Numbered from the stretch's first letter, positions 23,020 through 34,394 are shown. The stretch is DNA of 64,000 bases from Ariolimax columbianus (GCA_036924085.1 JAVGWX010000012.1:898501-962500); one strand, 5' to 3'. Translations and numbers: made by a program. The notes: generated from the sequence alone by a model not told the origin.

Positions 23020-24165
23020 GCCTTCTATCACCCAGGGGTACATAGGCCATCAACCAACCCTCTCTCTCTCACCTTCTATCACTCAGGGGTGCATAGGCCA
23101 TCAACCAACCCTCGCCAATCAGCTCTGTCCCGTGCAATCTTTTCCATTTCCTTTCAGCTTTTTCCTGTTTTCTGTACTTCCACCTCCAGATCTCGTCTCC
23201 ATGTATTCCTTGGTCTGCCTATGCCTCTCCTTCCCTGGGGGATCCATGACAGGGATTGCCTGGTGATACTGGCCTGGGGGTTTCTTAATGTATGACCCAT
23301 CCATCTCCACTTCCTTTCTAAGATATCCTGTTCCAATTTACCTTGTCCCGCTCTCTCCCACAGTCGGTCGTTCGTAACTTTGTCAAACCATTTTATACCA
23401 AGAATTTGTCTCAGGCATCTGTTGACAAAACCCCACAGTCTCCTGTCATTGCCTTTGGTCATCCTCCATGTTGCCCCTCCATACAGCAGGACTGGCTTCA
23501 CATTTGAATTGAAAATCCTTATTGTTGTCTTCCTTCTCATCTCCTCGGAGTTCCATCTTGGTTTCAACATTCCACATGCAACTCTTGCTTTTATGTATCC
23601 TTGTTTTTGTATCCTCGTCTGTCCCTCCTTCCTTGTTGATGATACTTCCTAGATATGTAAATACCTCTTCCTCTTCCAGTGGCGTTCCTCTCAGCCTGAC
23701 TGGTTCTGTGTTCGCTGCATTGACCCTAATTATTGTTGTCTTTTCCTCATGGATCTTCAAACCGACTTGTTGAGAGGTATAATCCAGTCTATCCAGTTTC
23801 CTTTGGCTGTGGGACAGAAGGGCTATATCATCCACAAAATCCAGGTCCTCAGGCTGTTTATTCAAGGTTCACTGGATTCCATTTTTCTTATTTGTTGTTA
23901 CTTTCATAATCCAGTCCACTGCCAGGATGAACAGGAAAGGCGACAGTAGGCAACCCTGTCGTATCCCTGATTTAATTGTGAATGGCTCTGTTAGTTGTCC
24001 TTCGTGTATAACTCTACATTACGTACTTTCATACGTCTGTCTAATTATGTTTGTGAGCTTTGGAGGAATGCCATAGCGCCTCAGTAGTTTTTAGAGTATA
24101 TCTTTGTCCGAACTGTCGAAAGCCTTTTCGTAATCAACAACAATTATCCACAATGTAGCTATCTG
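23020..24165 (-). mobile_element. LINE RT fragment (RTE-like), 3' half
   Basis: The minus strand encodes, in several frames, SGIRQGCLLSPFLFIL, DFVDDIALLSHSQ, FTYLGSIINKEGGTDEDTKT, KPVLLYGGATW and GRPRNTWRRDLE, in the order expected for RT fingers/palm through C-terminus. The catalytic box is FVDD. Frames are broken at least between 23446 and 23570, so it is a fossil. The 3' region near 23030-23115 shows a two-fold repeat of gggg(t)cataggccatcaacc, and its sequence reads into the element's terminal part. Confidence 0.85.
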
Positions 24166-24171
24166 GTTAAT

Positions 24172-25334
24172 GCATGATCCAAAATTGCTGTTTGAAATTA
24201 GAGACCAACTAGCAAAACAATTGGCTATATTATGTTCTCAATCACTTACAAAAGGGATTGTTCCACGGGATTGGAAAGATGCAGGAGTGATCCCCTTATT
24301 CAAAAAGGGCAAAAAAATCAGATCCAGCGAACTAGACCTGTGAGCTTAACGAGCATAATCTGTCAATAATCAAAGAAAACATTGTAATGTATTTAGACAA
24401 GTTTAATCTAATCAGAAATAGTCAGCATGGGTTTACTAGAGGGAGATCATGCTTAACTAATCTATTTGAAATTCATGGAGGAGGTTACCAAAATGATAGA
24501 TAAAGGGGAGCCAGTGGACGTTATTAATCTAGATTTTGCAAAGGCCTATGATAGAGTACCTCATAAAAGATTATTTTGAAAGTTAAAATCACATAGAATA
24601 GGTGGGGAAGTTGCCAAATGAATTGAAAATTGGTTAACGGGAAGAAGGCAGAGGGTGGGCATAAATAAGGAGTACTCTGAGTGGTGTGAAGTGAAAAGTG
24701 GTGTGCCACAGGGCTCGGTTTTGGGACCAATTTTGTTCTTGATATATATAAAATGATTTGGGATCCATGATTGCAAAATTTGCTGATGACACAAAACTAT
24801 GCAGTAGTGTCTCATCTAAAGCAGAAGTGGATATATTGAGTCCGGATTTAGATAAAATTCGAGAATGGTCTGTGAGCTGGCAAATGGAGTTTAATGTAGA
24901 TAAATGTACAGTCATCCACATGGGTAGATCCAATATGGAACATAATTACAGAATGGGAGAGAACAATATTAGAAAGATAGATAAGGAAAGGGACCTAGGG
25001 GTTAAAATAGAAAAAACAGGTAAGGTGAGTGAGCAAGTTCAGGTAGCAGTGATAAAGACAAATGCAATGTTAGGTATGATAAAAAGAAAAAATTAAACAT
25101 AGGAGCAAGGAAGTGATAGTCAAACTGTATAAAGCTTTAGTTAGACCTAGATTGGAGTACTGTGTACAGGTGTGGAGTCCTTATCATAGAGGGGACATAA
25201 ACATGCTGGAAAGAATACAATAAAGAGCGACAAAGCTGATAATGGGATTCCAGAATTACAGTTATCAGGAAAGACTCAGAAAAACAGGCCTACAGTATCT
25301 AGAAGAGAGAAGAATTTGTGGTGACTAAATACAG
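24172..25334 (+). mobile_element. CR1 RT fragment, plus strand
   Basis: Starts in RT (matching GLTRGRSC as 'gggtttactagagggaga'), passes the TGA at 24577-24579, [17 protein letters not shown] and the thumb, then stops at about 25334 where another LINE begins. Several small frameshifts. No 3' tail is present, so it is truncated at both ends. Confidence 0.9.
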
Positions 25335-26665
25335 GTTTCCACGATGATTGTCGCATTCCTGACGGTTGCCTTTTATTTTGTACTCTCTGTAGCAGGCAAG
25401 ATCCTAGCGTGCTTACTGCTAAACAGGCTCAACAAACACCTTGAACAAAGCCACCACCTTCCAGATAGCCAATGTGGATTCAGAGCCGGAAGAGGAACAG
25501 TGGACATGATTTTTGCCGCTCGCCAAGTACAAGAGAAGTATCGAGAACAAAATCAGGCCTTGTACACCACATTTATTGATTTGACAAAGGCTTTTGATAC
25601 AGTAAACAGAGGAGGGCTGTGGATGATAATGTCCAAGTTTGGCTGCCCCAACAAGTTCATAACAATGGTGAAACAGCTACACGAAGGCATGTATGCTCGT
25701 GTACTGGACAACGGTGCAATCTCTACAACGTTTCTAGTATCAAACGGAGTAAAACAAGGATGTGTACTCGCCCCGACCTTGTTCAGCATGATGGTCGCGG
25801 CCACGATGACATACACCTTCAGATCACTGGAGCTTGGAATACCCATAAAGTACCGCACAGATGGCAAGTTACTCAATCCCAGAAGAATGAAGGCCAAAAC
25901 CAAAGTGGCTGGCGACATAATCAGGGAACTTGTATTTGCTGACGACTGCACTCTAATGAGCAACTCAGAACTGAACATGCAGGTTGGAATGGACCAGTTC
26001 TCTGCCGCATGCAAAAACTTTGGCCTGACCATAAATGCCAAAAAAACAGAGGTCATGTACCAACCAGCACCAGGCATGCCGTACACAAAACCAGAGACTA
26101 CAGTCAGCGGGCAGACGCTGAATGTCGTAGACAAATTCACATATCTGGACAGCACGCTGTCGAGGTTTGTCAGCCTAGACGATGAGGTGGCAAGCAGAAT
26201 AGCAAAGGCCAGCACAGCCTTTGGTAGAATGCGCTTGATGGTCTGGGCACGTCGTGGCATCAGCATCAAAACCAAACTCAAAGTCTACTGTGCAACCATC
26301 ATTCCAAGCCTACTATACGCTTGCGAAAGCTGGACTGTATACTCTGGACATGCAAGGAGGTTAAACCACTTCCACACAGATTGCCTGAGGCAAATATTCC
26401 ACATCCGATGGCAAGATCGTGTCACTGACATCGAGGTTCTCTCGAGGGCTAACATGTCCAGCATCCATGCACTGCTAGACAGAGCACGACTAGGATGGGC
26501 CGGACACCTCGTCCGTATGTCAGACGAGCGGCTCCCAAAGAAGCTTCTCTACGGTGAGCTGAGAGAGGAATAGAGCGAGAGAGGGCGCCCAAAGAAACGT
26601 TTTAAAGACGGTCTGAAGGACTCACTGAAAAGTTGCCAGATAGACATCGACACCTGGGAATGTCA
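25335..26665 (+). mobile_element. Second plus-strand LINE, RT domain
   Basis: Abuts the CR1 fragment without a spacer. Its RT frame runs from about 25344 to 26573 and continues beyond a stop codon as GRPKKRFKDGLKDSLKSCQI until a 19-bp array begins. Neither endonuclease nor 3' tail is visible. Confidence 0.88.
25344..26573 (+). pseudogene. LINE reverse transcriptase (409 aa open frame)
   Basis: Domain order: SVAGKILACLLLNRL, QCGFRAGRGTVDMIF, TTFIDLTKAFDTVNR, NGVKQGCVLAPTLFSMM, RELVFADDCTLMS (the catalytic box is FADD), FTYLDSTLSR, IIPSLLYACESWT and ARLGWAGHLVRMSDERLPKK. This is the best preserved RT in the window, open over the whole palm and thumb. The first 13 codons (to FYFVLS) are probably flanking sequence. 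A TAG ends the frame where homology continues (GRPKKRFKD), and the N-terminal endonuclease is missing, so it is non-functional as it stands. The endonuclease fragment at 8450-8960 could come from a related family. I do not assign a clade. Confidence 0.88.
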
Positions 26666-27119
26666 GGGGTTGACATTAATCTTAGGGGTTGACAGTAATC
26701 TCAGGAGTTGACAGTAATCAAAAAGGTTTGACAGTAATCTGAAGGTTTTACAGTAATCTTAGGGGTTGACAGTAATCTCAGGGGTTGACAATAATCTCAG
26801 GGGTTGACAGTAATCTCAGGGGTTGACAATAATCTCAGGGGTTGACAGTAATCTCAGAGGTTGACAGTAATCTCAAGGTTTGACAGTAATCTCAGGGATT
26901 GACAGTAATCTCAGGGGTTGACAGTAATCTCAGGGGTTGACAGTAATCTCAAGGTTTGACAGTAATCTCAGGGTTTGACAGTAATCTCAGGGGTTGACAG
27001 TAATCTCAAGGTTTGACAGTAATCTCAGGGGTTGACAGTAATCTCAAGGTTTGACAGTAATCTCAGGGGTTGGCAGTAATCTCAAGGTTTGACAGTAATC
27101 TCAGGGGTTGGCAGTAATC
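26666..27119. repeat. 19-bp minisatellite, about 23 copies
   Basis: Unit ttgacagtaatctcagggg with caagg and ataatc variants. It begins where the LINE sequence ends. Confidence 0.96.
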
Positions 27120-27193
27120 TCTTCAGCTAACAGGACATTCCTTAAGCGAGGCAGAAGCAGGCACCTATGGCCGTCTCGGACTGTCCTTCAACA

Positions 27194-27364
27194 GGAAGTC
27201 TGTACAATAGTCATGGACAGATAGCCATAGAGAACAGACCACACTCCACAGGAAGTCTGTATGATAGTCTTGGACAGATCGCCATAGAGAACAGACCACA
27301 CTCCACTGGAAGTCTGTACGACAGTCTTGGACAGATCGCCATGGAGAACAGACCACGTTCAACT
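27194..27364. repeat. 57-bp repeat, three copies, open in one + frame
   Basis: Each unit is exactly 19 codons in a + frame that stays open from 27167 to 27481, encoding variants of TGSLYDSLGQIAIENRPHS. Copy differences are mostly conservative. There is no known domain, so whether it is coding is undecided. Confidence 0.75.
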
Positions 27365-27925
27365 TCCAATGTAAGACTTTTGTTTGCTGTGTCTGTCAGA
27401 CAAAATGTGTTCTCGAGATTCAGGAGTGACGAGAGAGTGTGCCATTGTCACAGTGACAGTGACTCTAATGCCCACAATTGACTATTGCCTGCTAATGAAA
27501 TATCTCGAGACAAACTCGCCAGCCTTTAGTCCTCTGCAGAACCTGAACAGAGGAAGACAGATCAAGAACAATTGAGATAGTTAGATGATATTAGCGATAA
27601 GAATAGACTAGTTAAACCTAAAGATAAGATCCTGGGTAATAAAATAGAACAATGACTCCATCTGCGTTAATTTATCGATTTCCTTGAATTGTTAGTACAC
27701 GGGTGATTAAAGTTGGACTAACATTATATTGTTGTATTTGTATCATATTTTGATTGTTATACAATTCCATTTTCTTGTAATTCTTCAGAATCTTTCTAGT
27801 GTCAAGTCGTGAGGGAGTAGAAGATTGAAAGAATCGAAAGGGAAAGAGGGATAGGAAGAGGGTTTACGTACCAAGGGAAATAATTGAATAAAATATTATA
27901 TCAAAGGGAGATAATTGTTACACCA
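27365..27925. other. A/T-rich unique intron
   Basis: No gene, repeat array or mobile-element motif recognised. Confidence 0.5.
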
Positions 27926-27929
27926 GTTT

Positions 27930-28575
27930 ACTTTCCAGTCTTCTCTAGTCTTCTCTCAGTGTCTCTCTAACTTCCTCTTCAGTCTCTCTTTTCTGTCATC
28001 TCCCTCCCATCTTCTCTCTCCCATCCTATTCTCCATCTTCTCTCTCCCATCCTATCTCTCCATCTTCTCTCTCCCACCTTATCTCTCCCACCTTATCTCT
28101 CAAACCTTCTCTCTCTCACCTTCTCTCTCCCACCTTCTCTCTCCCATCTTATCTCTCCCATCTACTCTCTCCCATCCTTTCTCTCCATCTCTCCCATCTT
28201 CTCTCTCCCATCATCTCTCCAGATTTCTCCCCAATCATCTCTCTCGTCACATCTCCATTCATCTCTCCAGTCAACTCTCCAGTCAACTCTCCAGTCACAT
28301 CTCTCCAGTCATCTCTCTCCAGTCTCCTATATCCAGTCTTTTTCTCTCCCATCATCTCTCCCCATCTCTCAAATCATCTCTCCAGTCATATCTCTAATCA
28401 TCTCTCCAGTCATCTCTCTCCAGTCATCTTTCTCCAGTAATCTCTCTCTAGTCATCTCTCTTGTCACCTTACTCCAGTCATCTCTCTCCAATCATCTCTC
28501 CAATCATCTCTACAATCATCTCTCTTCAATTATCTCTCTCCAGTCATCTTTCTCCTCTTGTCATCACTCCATCTC
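27930..28575. repeat. ctctccagtcatctct-type array
   Basis: Degenerate pyrimidine-rich repeat with two phases: ctctcccatctt (to about 28200), then ctctccagtcatct. Confidence 0.9.
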
Positions 28576-28587
28576 TCCCTAGACCAT

Positions 28588-29062
28588 CTCCCCACAACGC
28601 CATCTCTTCACAACACCATCTCTCCACAACACCATCTCCCCACAACACCATCTCCCCACACCACCATCTCCCCACAACACCATCTCCCTACACCACCATC
28701 TCCCCACACCACCATCTCCCCACACCACATCTCCCCACACCACCATCCCCCCACAACACCATCTCCCCACAACACAATCTCCCCACAACACAATCTCCCC
28801 ACAACACCATCTCCCCACAACACCATCTCCCCACAACGCCATCTCCACACAACACCATCTCCCCACAACACCATCTCCCCACAACACCATCTCCCCACAA
28901 CACCATCCCCTAACAACACCATCTCCCCACAACACCATCTCCCCACAACATCATCCCCCACAACACCATTTCCCCACAACACCATCTCCCCACAACACCA
29001 TCTCCCCACACCACCATCTCCCCACAACACCATCTCCCTACAACACCATCCCCCACAACATC
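28588..29062. repeat. 16-bp minisatellite
   Basis: Unit ccccacaacaccatct, about 28 copies, with ccacacca variants. The minus strand is G-rich. Confidence 0.96.
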
Positions 29063-29414
29063 CCAGAACTTGCGAAGGAAGAGAGGCTTGTTGACATGGG
29101 CCCATTGTAGAGGTTCTCCTGACCTAGTAAGGCAGACTTGAGAAGATGTACCAGAGTCCTTCTGGCTCTAGTGTAATCTAAGGTTCCTCAGTAACCTCAC
29201 CAGTGTGGGGATTGTCGGTACGAGCCCCACTACATTGGTCTGTCTCATGGGAGACTGCCTGCTTGCAGGAGCAGACGTGAGGTTAAGACCCTGATCAGAA
29301 TGTTACCCTAAAGCACACACAGCCACAGCCACAGCCACAGCCACTCTGTTCTAGCTGTTGACCAGTTTCAAATCTCATGCCTTCTCACCTCATCAACTAT
29401 CTACAATCCTACAG
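29063..29414. other. Unique intron end before exon 5
   Basis: Non-repetitive apart from four cagccacagc-type units near 29322-29345. Confidence 0.55.
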
Positions 29415-29553
29415 CCCTTTCACAGTCAAGCCACAGAAGGGTCTGCTCAGGACCGGCTATCAGATCTTCTCGCTACGCCTAGCTCCGACAGAAAACAACA
29501 CCTTCTCTCACGACTTGCTGCTCCGACTCAACGACCACAACAAGTACGACCAG
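29415..29553 (+). CDS. CFAP65: CFAP65-like exon 5
   Basis: It encodes PFTVKPQKGLLRTGYQIFSL, RLAPTENNTFSHDLLLRLND and HNKYDQ, ending on a codon boundary at the donor gtgagg. FTVKP..G.L..GYQIF is the second half of an ASH-like domain; L.LRLND is its last strand. Two acceptors are possible: tcctacag (start 29415, needs two incoming bases) or cctttcacag (start 29426, needs one). Neither matches the phase-0 end of exon 4. The last 30 or more coding bases plus the donor form the unit of the array downstream, so which donor copy is used in vivo is open; the first is the parsimonious choice. Confidence 0.8.
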
Positions 29554-30960
29554 GTGAGGCTGACCCGACCACAACAAGTACGACCAGGTAAGGCTGACCC
29601 GACTTAATGACCACAACAAGTACGACCAGGTAAGGCTGACCCGACTTAATGACCACAACAAGTACGACCAGGTAAGGCTGACCCGACTTAATGACCACAA
29701 CAAGTACGACCAGGTAAGGCTGACCCGACTTAATGACCACAACACAACAAGTACGACCAGGTAAGGCTGACCCGACTTAATGACCACAACAAGTACGACC
29801 AGGTGAGGCTGACCCGACCACAACAAGTACGACCAGGTGAGGCTGACCCGACTCAACGACCACAACAAGTACGACCAGGTGAGGCTGACCCGACCACAAC
29901 AAGTACGACCAGGTAAGGCTGACCCGACCACAACAAGTACGACCAGGTAAGGCTGACCCGACCACAACAAGTACGACCAGGTAAGGCTGACCCGACCACA
30001 ACAAGTACGACCAGGTAAGGCTGACCCGACTCAACGACCACAACAAGTACGACCAGGTGAGGCTGACCCGACTTAACGACCACAACAAGTACCACCAGGT
30101 GAGGCTGCTCCGGCTCAACGACCACAACAAGTACGACCAGGTAAGGCTGACCCGACCACAACAAGTACGACCAGGTAAGGCTGACCCGACCACAACAAGT
30201 ACGACCAGGTAAGGCTGACCCGACCACAAGTACGACCAGGTGAGGCTGCTCCGGCTCAACGACCACAGTAAGTACGACCAGGTAAGGCTGACTCGACTCA
30301 GCGACAACAACAAGTACGACCAGGTGAGGCTGACCCAACTCAACGACCACAACAAGTACGACCAGGTGAGGCTGACCCAACTCAACGACCACAAGTACGA
30401 CCAGGTAAGGCTGACCCGACTCAGCGACAACAACAAGTACGACCAGGTAAGGCTGACCCGACCACAACAAGTACGACCAGGTGAGGCTGACCCAACTCAA
30501 CGACCACAACAAGTACGACCAGGTAAGGCTGACCCGACTCAACGACTACAACACAACAAGTACGACCAGGTAAGGCTGACCCGACTCAACGACCACAGCA
30601 AGTATGACCAGGTGAGGCTGACCCGACTCAACGACTACAACAAGTACGACCAGGTAAGGCTGACCCGACTCAACGACCACAGCAAGTATGACCAGGTGAG
30701 GCTGACCCGACTCAACGACTACAACACAACAAGTACGACCAGGTGAGGCTGACCCGACCACAACAAGTACGACCAGGTAAGGCTGACCCGACTCAACGAC
30801 CACAGCAAGTATGACCAGGTGAGGCTGACCCGACTCAACGACTACAACACAACAAGTACGACCAGGTGAGGCTGACCCGACTCAACGACTACAACACAAC
30901 AAGTACGACCAGGTAAGGCTGACCCGACTCAACGACCACAGCAAGTATGACCAGGTGAGG
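29554..30960. repeat. Splice-donor array: exon 5 end plus donor, 36 donor copies
   Basis: Each unit carries the exon 5 terminus (caacaagtacgaccag) and donor (gtaagg or gtgagg), followed by ctgacccgac. By eye count there are 36 donor copies including the real one, each ccag followed by gtRagg. Unit lengths are mainly 42 bp (a multiple of three) and 34 bp (an 8-bp deletion that breaks frame). Two copies (near 30105 and 30245) retain more exon-like sequence (gctgctccggctcaacgacc). Confidence 0.95.
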
Positions 30961-31121
30961 CTGCCATCGCTGTCATACTAGTACAAGGTATCATTGCATA
31001 CATGCTGCTCACAAAGACAACCCTCATCTACCTTTAAGTCAGTCATGGCTACTTACACTGGGTCTTTTTTGTATTTCCTTCTCAAATAGTTGGATCATCA
31101 GCTTTGTGGGTCTGTGGGTCT

Positions 31122-31143
31122 GGGGGGGGGGGGGGGGGGGGGG
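31122..31143 (+). repeat. 22-base G homopolymer
   Basis: An uninterrupted run of G, length as given; such runs are error-prone in sequencing. Confidence 0.9.
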
Positions 31144-31390
31144 TCTGTCTGGTCTGTGTTGGTCTGTCTGGTCTGTGTTGGTCGGTGGTGGTCTGTCTGG
31201 TCTGTAGTGGTCTGTCTGGTCTGTGGTGGTCTGTCTGGTCTATAGTAGTCTTTCCTGTCTGTCTGGTCTGTAGTGGTCTGTCTGGTCTGTGGTGGTCTGT
31301 GTTTGTTTGTGTAGTCTGTTGTGGTCTGTGGTGGTCTGTGGTGTCTGTCTGTGGTGGTCTGTGTAGTCTGTGGTGGTCTGTCTGGTCTGT
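31144..31390. repeat. ggtctgtctggtctgt-type array
   Basis: Degenerate units of ggtctgtctggtctgtggt, roughly 19-20 bp. Confidence 0.93.
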
Positions 31391-31590
31391 GGACAACATC
31401 TTCTAATATCTAACTCAATTCTCGAGTCTTGTTTCCTGTAGCGTGTCTGAGCTCTGGTCTTATGATAGTTTCAATCCTTCCCGACTCTGCTGTGGAAACC
31501 AGATCTTGGATCCGTGGGATGACATTTGATCCCAAGTACTTGTCTACACCTTTCTGACAGCTTCATAGATAACCTGCTTCTCAGATAGTT

Positions 31591-31964
31591 GACCTGTAGT
31601 CATGTCATGTCATCAGACAGTTGACCTGTTGTTATGTCATGTCATCAGACAGTTGACCTGTTGTTATATCATCAGACAGTTAACCTGCTGTTATGTCATC
31701 AGACAGTTGACCTGTTGTTATGTCATGTCATCAGACAGTTGACCTGTTGTTATATCATCAGACAGTTGACCTGTTGTTATATCATCAGACAGTTGACCTG
31801 TTGTCATGTCATTATAAGTTGACCTGTTGTCATGTCATCAGAAAGTTGACCTGTTGTCATGTCATGTCATCAGACAGTTGACCTGTTGTCATGTCATGTC
31901 ATCAGATAGTTTACCTGTTGTCATGTCATGTCATCAAATAGTTGACCCGTTGTCATGTCATCAG
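31591..31964. repeat. Splice-acceptor array leading into exon 6
   Basis: The unit contains catcagacagttgacctgtt. Its catcag|acagtt matches the real acceptor and first bases of exon 6 (catcag|ACAGTT). About a dozen copies including the real one, roughly nine with the exact hexamer pair. Confidence 0.93.
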
Positions 31965-32104
31965 ACAGTTCACCTGTGTGGCTCAGCTGACAGGGCTGAG
32001 GTAGTGCTGGATGGGGATGGCAGCATGTACTTCAAACCTACCTGTGCTGGCACGAGTTCGTCAAGGTCATATAGCTTCAAGAATGTGTCGCGTGCACCGT
32101 TAAG
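31965..32104 (+). CDS. CFAP65: CFAP65-like exon 6
   Basis: Acceptor catcag, donor gtcagt. Incoming phase 0 fits exon 5. It encodes TVHLCGSADRAEVVLDGDGS, MYFKPTCAGTSSSRSYSFKN and VSRAPL plus two bases. LDGDGSMYFKPT.......SYSF.N.SR.PL is the first strand pair of an ASH domain and fits CFAP65. The acceptor was preferred over nearer AGs because only it gives phase agreement and an open frame. The first 13 coding bases are part of the upstream array unit. Confidence 0.85.
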
Positions 32105-32139
32105 GTCAGTCAGCGCTGTGTGTGGGCATGAGTGTGTGA

Positions 32140-33120
32140 GTGGGCGTTCTACCCCACCCTCTACCCACACCTTCTACCTCACCCTCTACTCTCACCTTCT
32201 CCCCACACCTACCCACAATACTACCCCCACCTTCTACCCTCACCTTCTACTCTCACCTGTCTCTCAACCATCAACCCTCACCCTTCCCCCACCTTCTATC
32301 TTCACTTTTTACCTCCACCTCTCTCCTCACCTTCTACTCTTACAATCTACTGTTGCCTTCTACCCCCACCTTCTACCCCCACCTTCTACCCCCACCTTCT
32401 ACCCTCACCTTCTACCCCCACCTTCTACCACCACCTTCTACCCCCACCTTCTACCATAACCTTCTACCCCACCATCTACCCCCACCTTCTACCCCTACCT
32501 TCTACCCCCACCTTCTACCCCCACCTTCTACCCCCACCTTCTACCCCCACCTTCTACCCCCACCTTCTACCCCCACCTTATACCCCCACCTTCTACCCCC
32601 ACCTTCTACCCCCACCTTCTACCCCCACCTTCTACCCCCACCTTCTACCCCCACCTTCTACCCTCACCTTCTACCCCCACCTTCTACCACCACCTTCTAC
32701 CCCCACCTTCTACCATAACCTTCTACCCCACCATCTACCCCCACCTTCTACCCCTACCTTCTACCCCCACCTTCTACCCCCACCTTCTACCCCCACCTTC
32801 TACCCCCACCTTCTACCCCCACCTTCTACCCCCACCTTCTACCCCCACCTTCTACCCCCACCTTCTACCCCCACCTTCTACCCCCACCTTCTACCCCACC
32901 TTCTACCCCCACCTTCTACCCCCACCTTCTACCCCCACCTTCTACCCCTACCTTCTACCCCCACCTTCTACCCCCACCTTCTACCCCCACCTTCTACCCC
33001 CACCGTCTACCCCCACCTTCTACCCCCACCCTCTATCCCCACCACTATCACCGTCTACCCCCACCTTCTACCCCCACCTTCTACCCACACCTTCTACCCC
33101 ATCTCTCTCCTCACGTTCTA
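32140..33120. repeat. 13-bp minisatellite
   Basis: Unit cttctacccccac, about 60 to 65 copies, with an internal duplicated block (accataaccttctaccccac at about 32452 and 32711). Because 13 is not a multiple of three, the same peptide cycle (PPSTPTFYPHLL) appears in all frames. Confidence 0.96.
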
Positions 33121-34390
33121 ACCTCACTCTCTACCCCCACCTCTCAAATCACCTTCTACCCCCACCTTCTTCTCCCACCTTCTACCCTCACCTTCTTACG
33201 CCACCTTCTATCCTTACTTTTTACCCTCACCTCTACCCCCACCTTGCACTCACCTTTTACCCTCAGCTTCTACTCCCATTTTCTTCCCTCACATACCCTC
33301 ACTTTGTACTTCCACCTTCTACCCTCTTTATCTTCTACCCACATCTTTCTCCTCACCTTCTACCCTCACCCTCACCTTCTACCCTCTCCTCTCTCCTCAC
33401 CTTCCAACTTCACTTTCTACCTCATCTCTCCCCTCACCTTCTACCCCCACCTTCTACCGCCACCTTCTACCCCCACCTTCTACCGCCACCTTCTACCCCC
33501 ACCTTCTACCCCCACCTTCTAACCCCCACCTTCTACCCCTACCTTCTACCTCCACCTTCTAACCTCCACCTTCTACCCCCACCTTCTACCCCCACCTTCT
33601 AACCTCCACCTTCTACCCCCACCTTCTAACCTCCACCTTCTAACCTCCACCTGCTAACCCCCACCTTCTACCCCCACCTTCTAACCCCCACCTTCTAACC
33701 TCCACCTTCTAACCTCCACCTTCTAACCCCCACCTTCTACCCCCACCTTCTACCCCCACCTGCTAACCTCCACCTTCTAACCTCCACCTGCTAACCCCCA
33801 CCTTCTAACCTCCACCTTCTAACCCCCACCTTCTAACCCCCACCTTCTAACCTCCACCTTCTAACCCCCACCTTCTAACCCCCACCTTCTACCCCCACCT
33901 TCTAACCTCCACCTTCTAACCTCCACCTTCTAACCCCCACCTGCTAACCTCCACCTGCTAACCCCCACCTTCTAACCTCCACCTTCTAACCTCCACCTGC
34001 TAACCCCCACCTTCTAACCTCCACCTTCTAACCTCCACCTTCTAACCCCCACCTTCTAACCTCCACCTTCTAACCCCCACCTGCTAACCTCCACCTGCTA
34101 ACCCCCACCTTCTAACCTCCACCTGCTAACCTCCACCTGCTAACCTCCACCTTTTAACCTCCACCTGCTAACCTCCACCTTCTAACCTCCACCTTCTAAC
34201 CTCCACCTTCTAACCTCCACCTGCTAACCTCCACCTGCTAACCTCCACCTGCTAACCTCCACCTGCTAACCTCCACCTTCTAACCTCCACCTGCTAACCT
34301 CCACCTTCTAACCTCCATCTTCTAACCTCCACCTTCTAACCTCCACCTGCTAACCTCCACCTGCTAACCTCCACCTGCTAACCTCCACCC
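33121..34390. repeat. 14-bp minisatellite running into a splice acceptor
   Basis: After a degenerate zone (33121-33510) the unit becomes cttctaacctccac or ctgctaacctccac, 14 bp. It continues to the acceptor ccacccacag at 34394. Every unit contains ctaac, the animal branch-point consensus. Confidence 0.95.
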
Positions 34391-34394
34391 ACAG

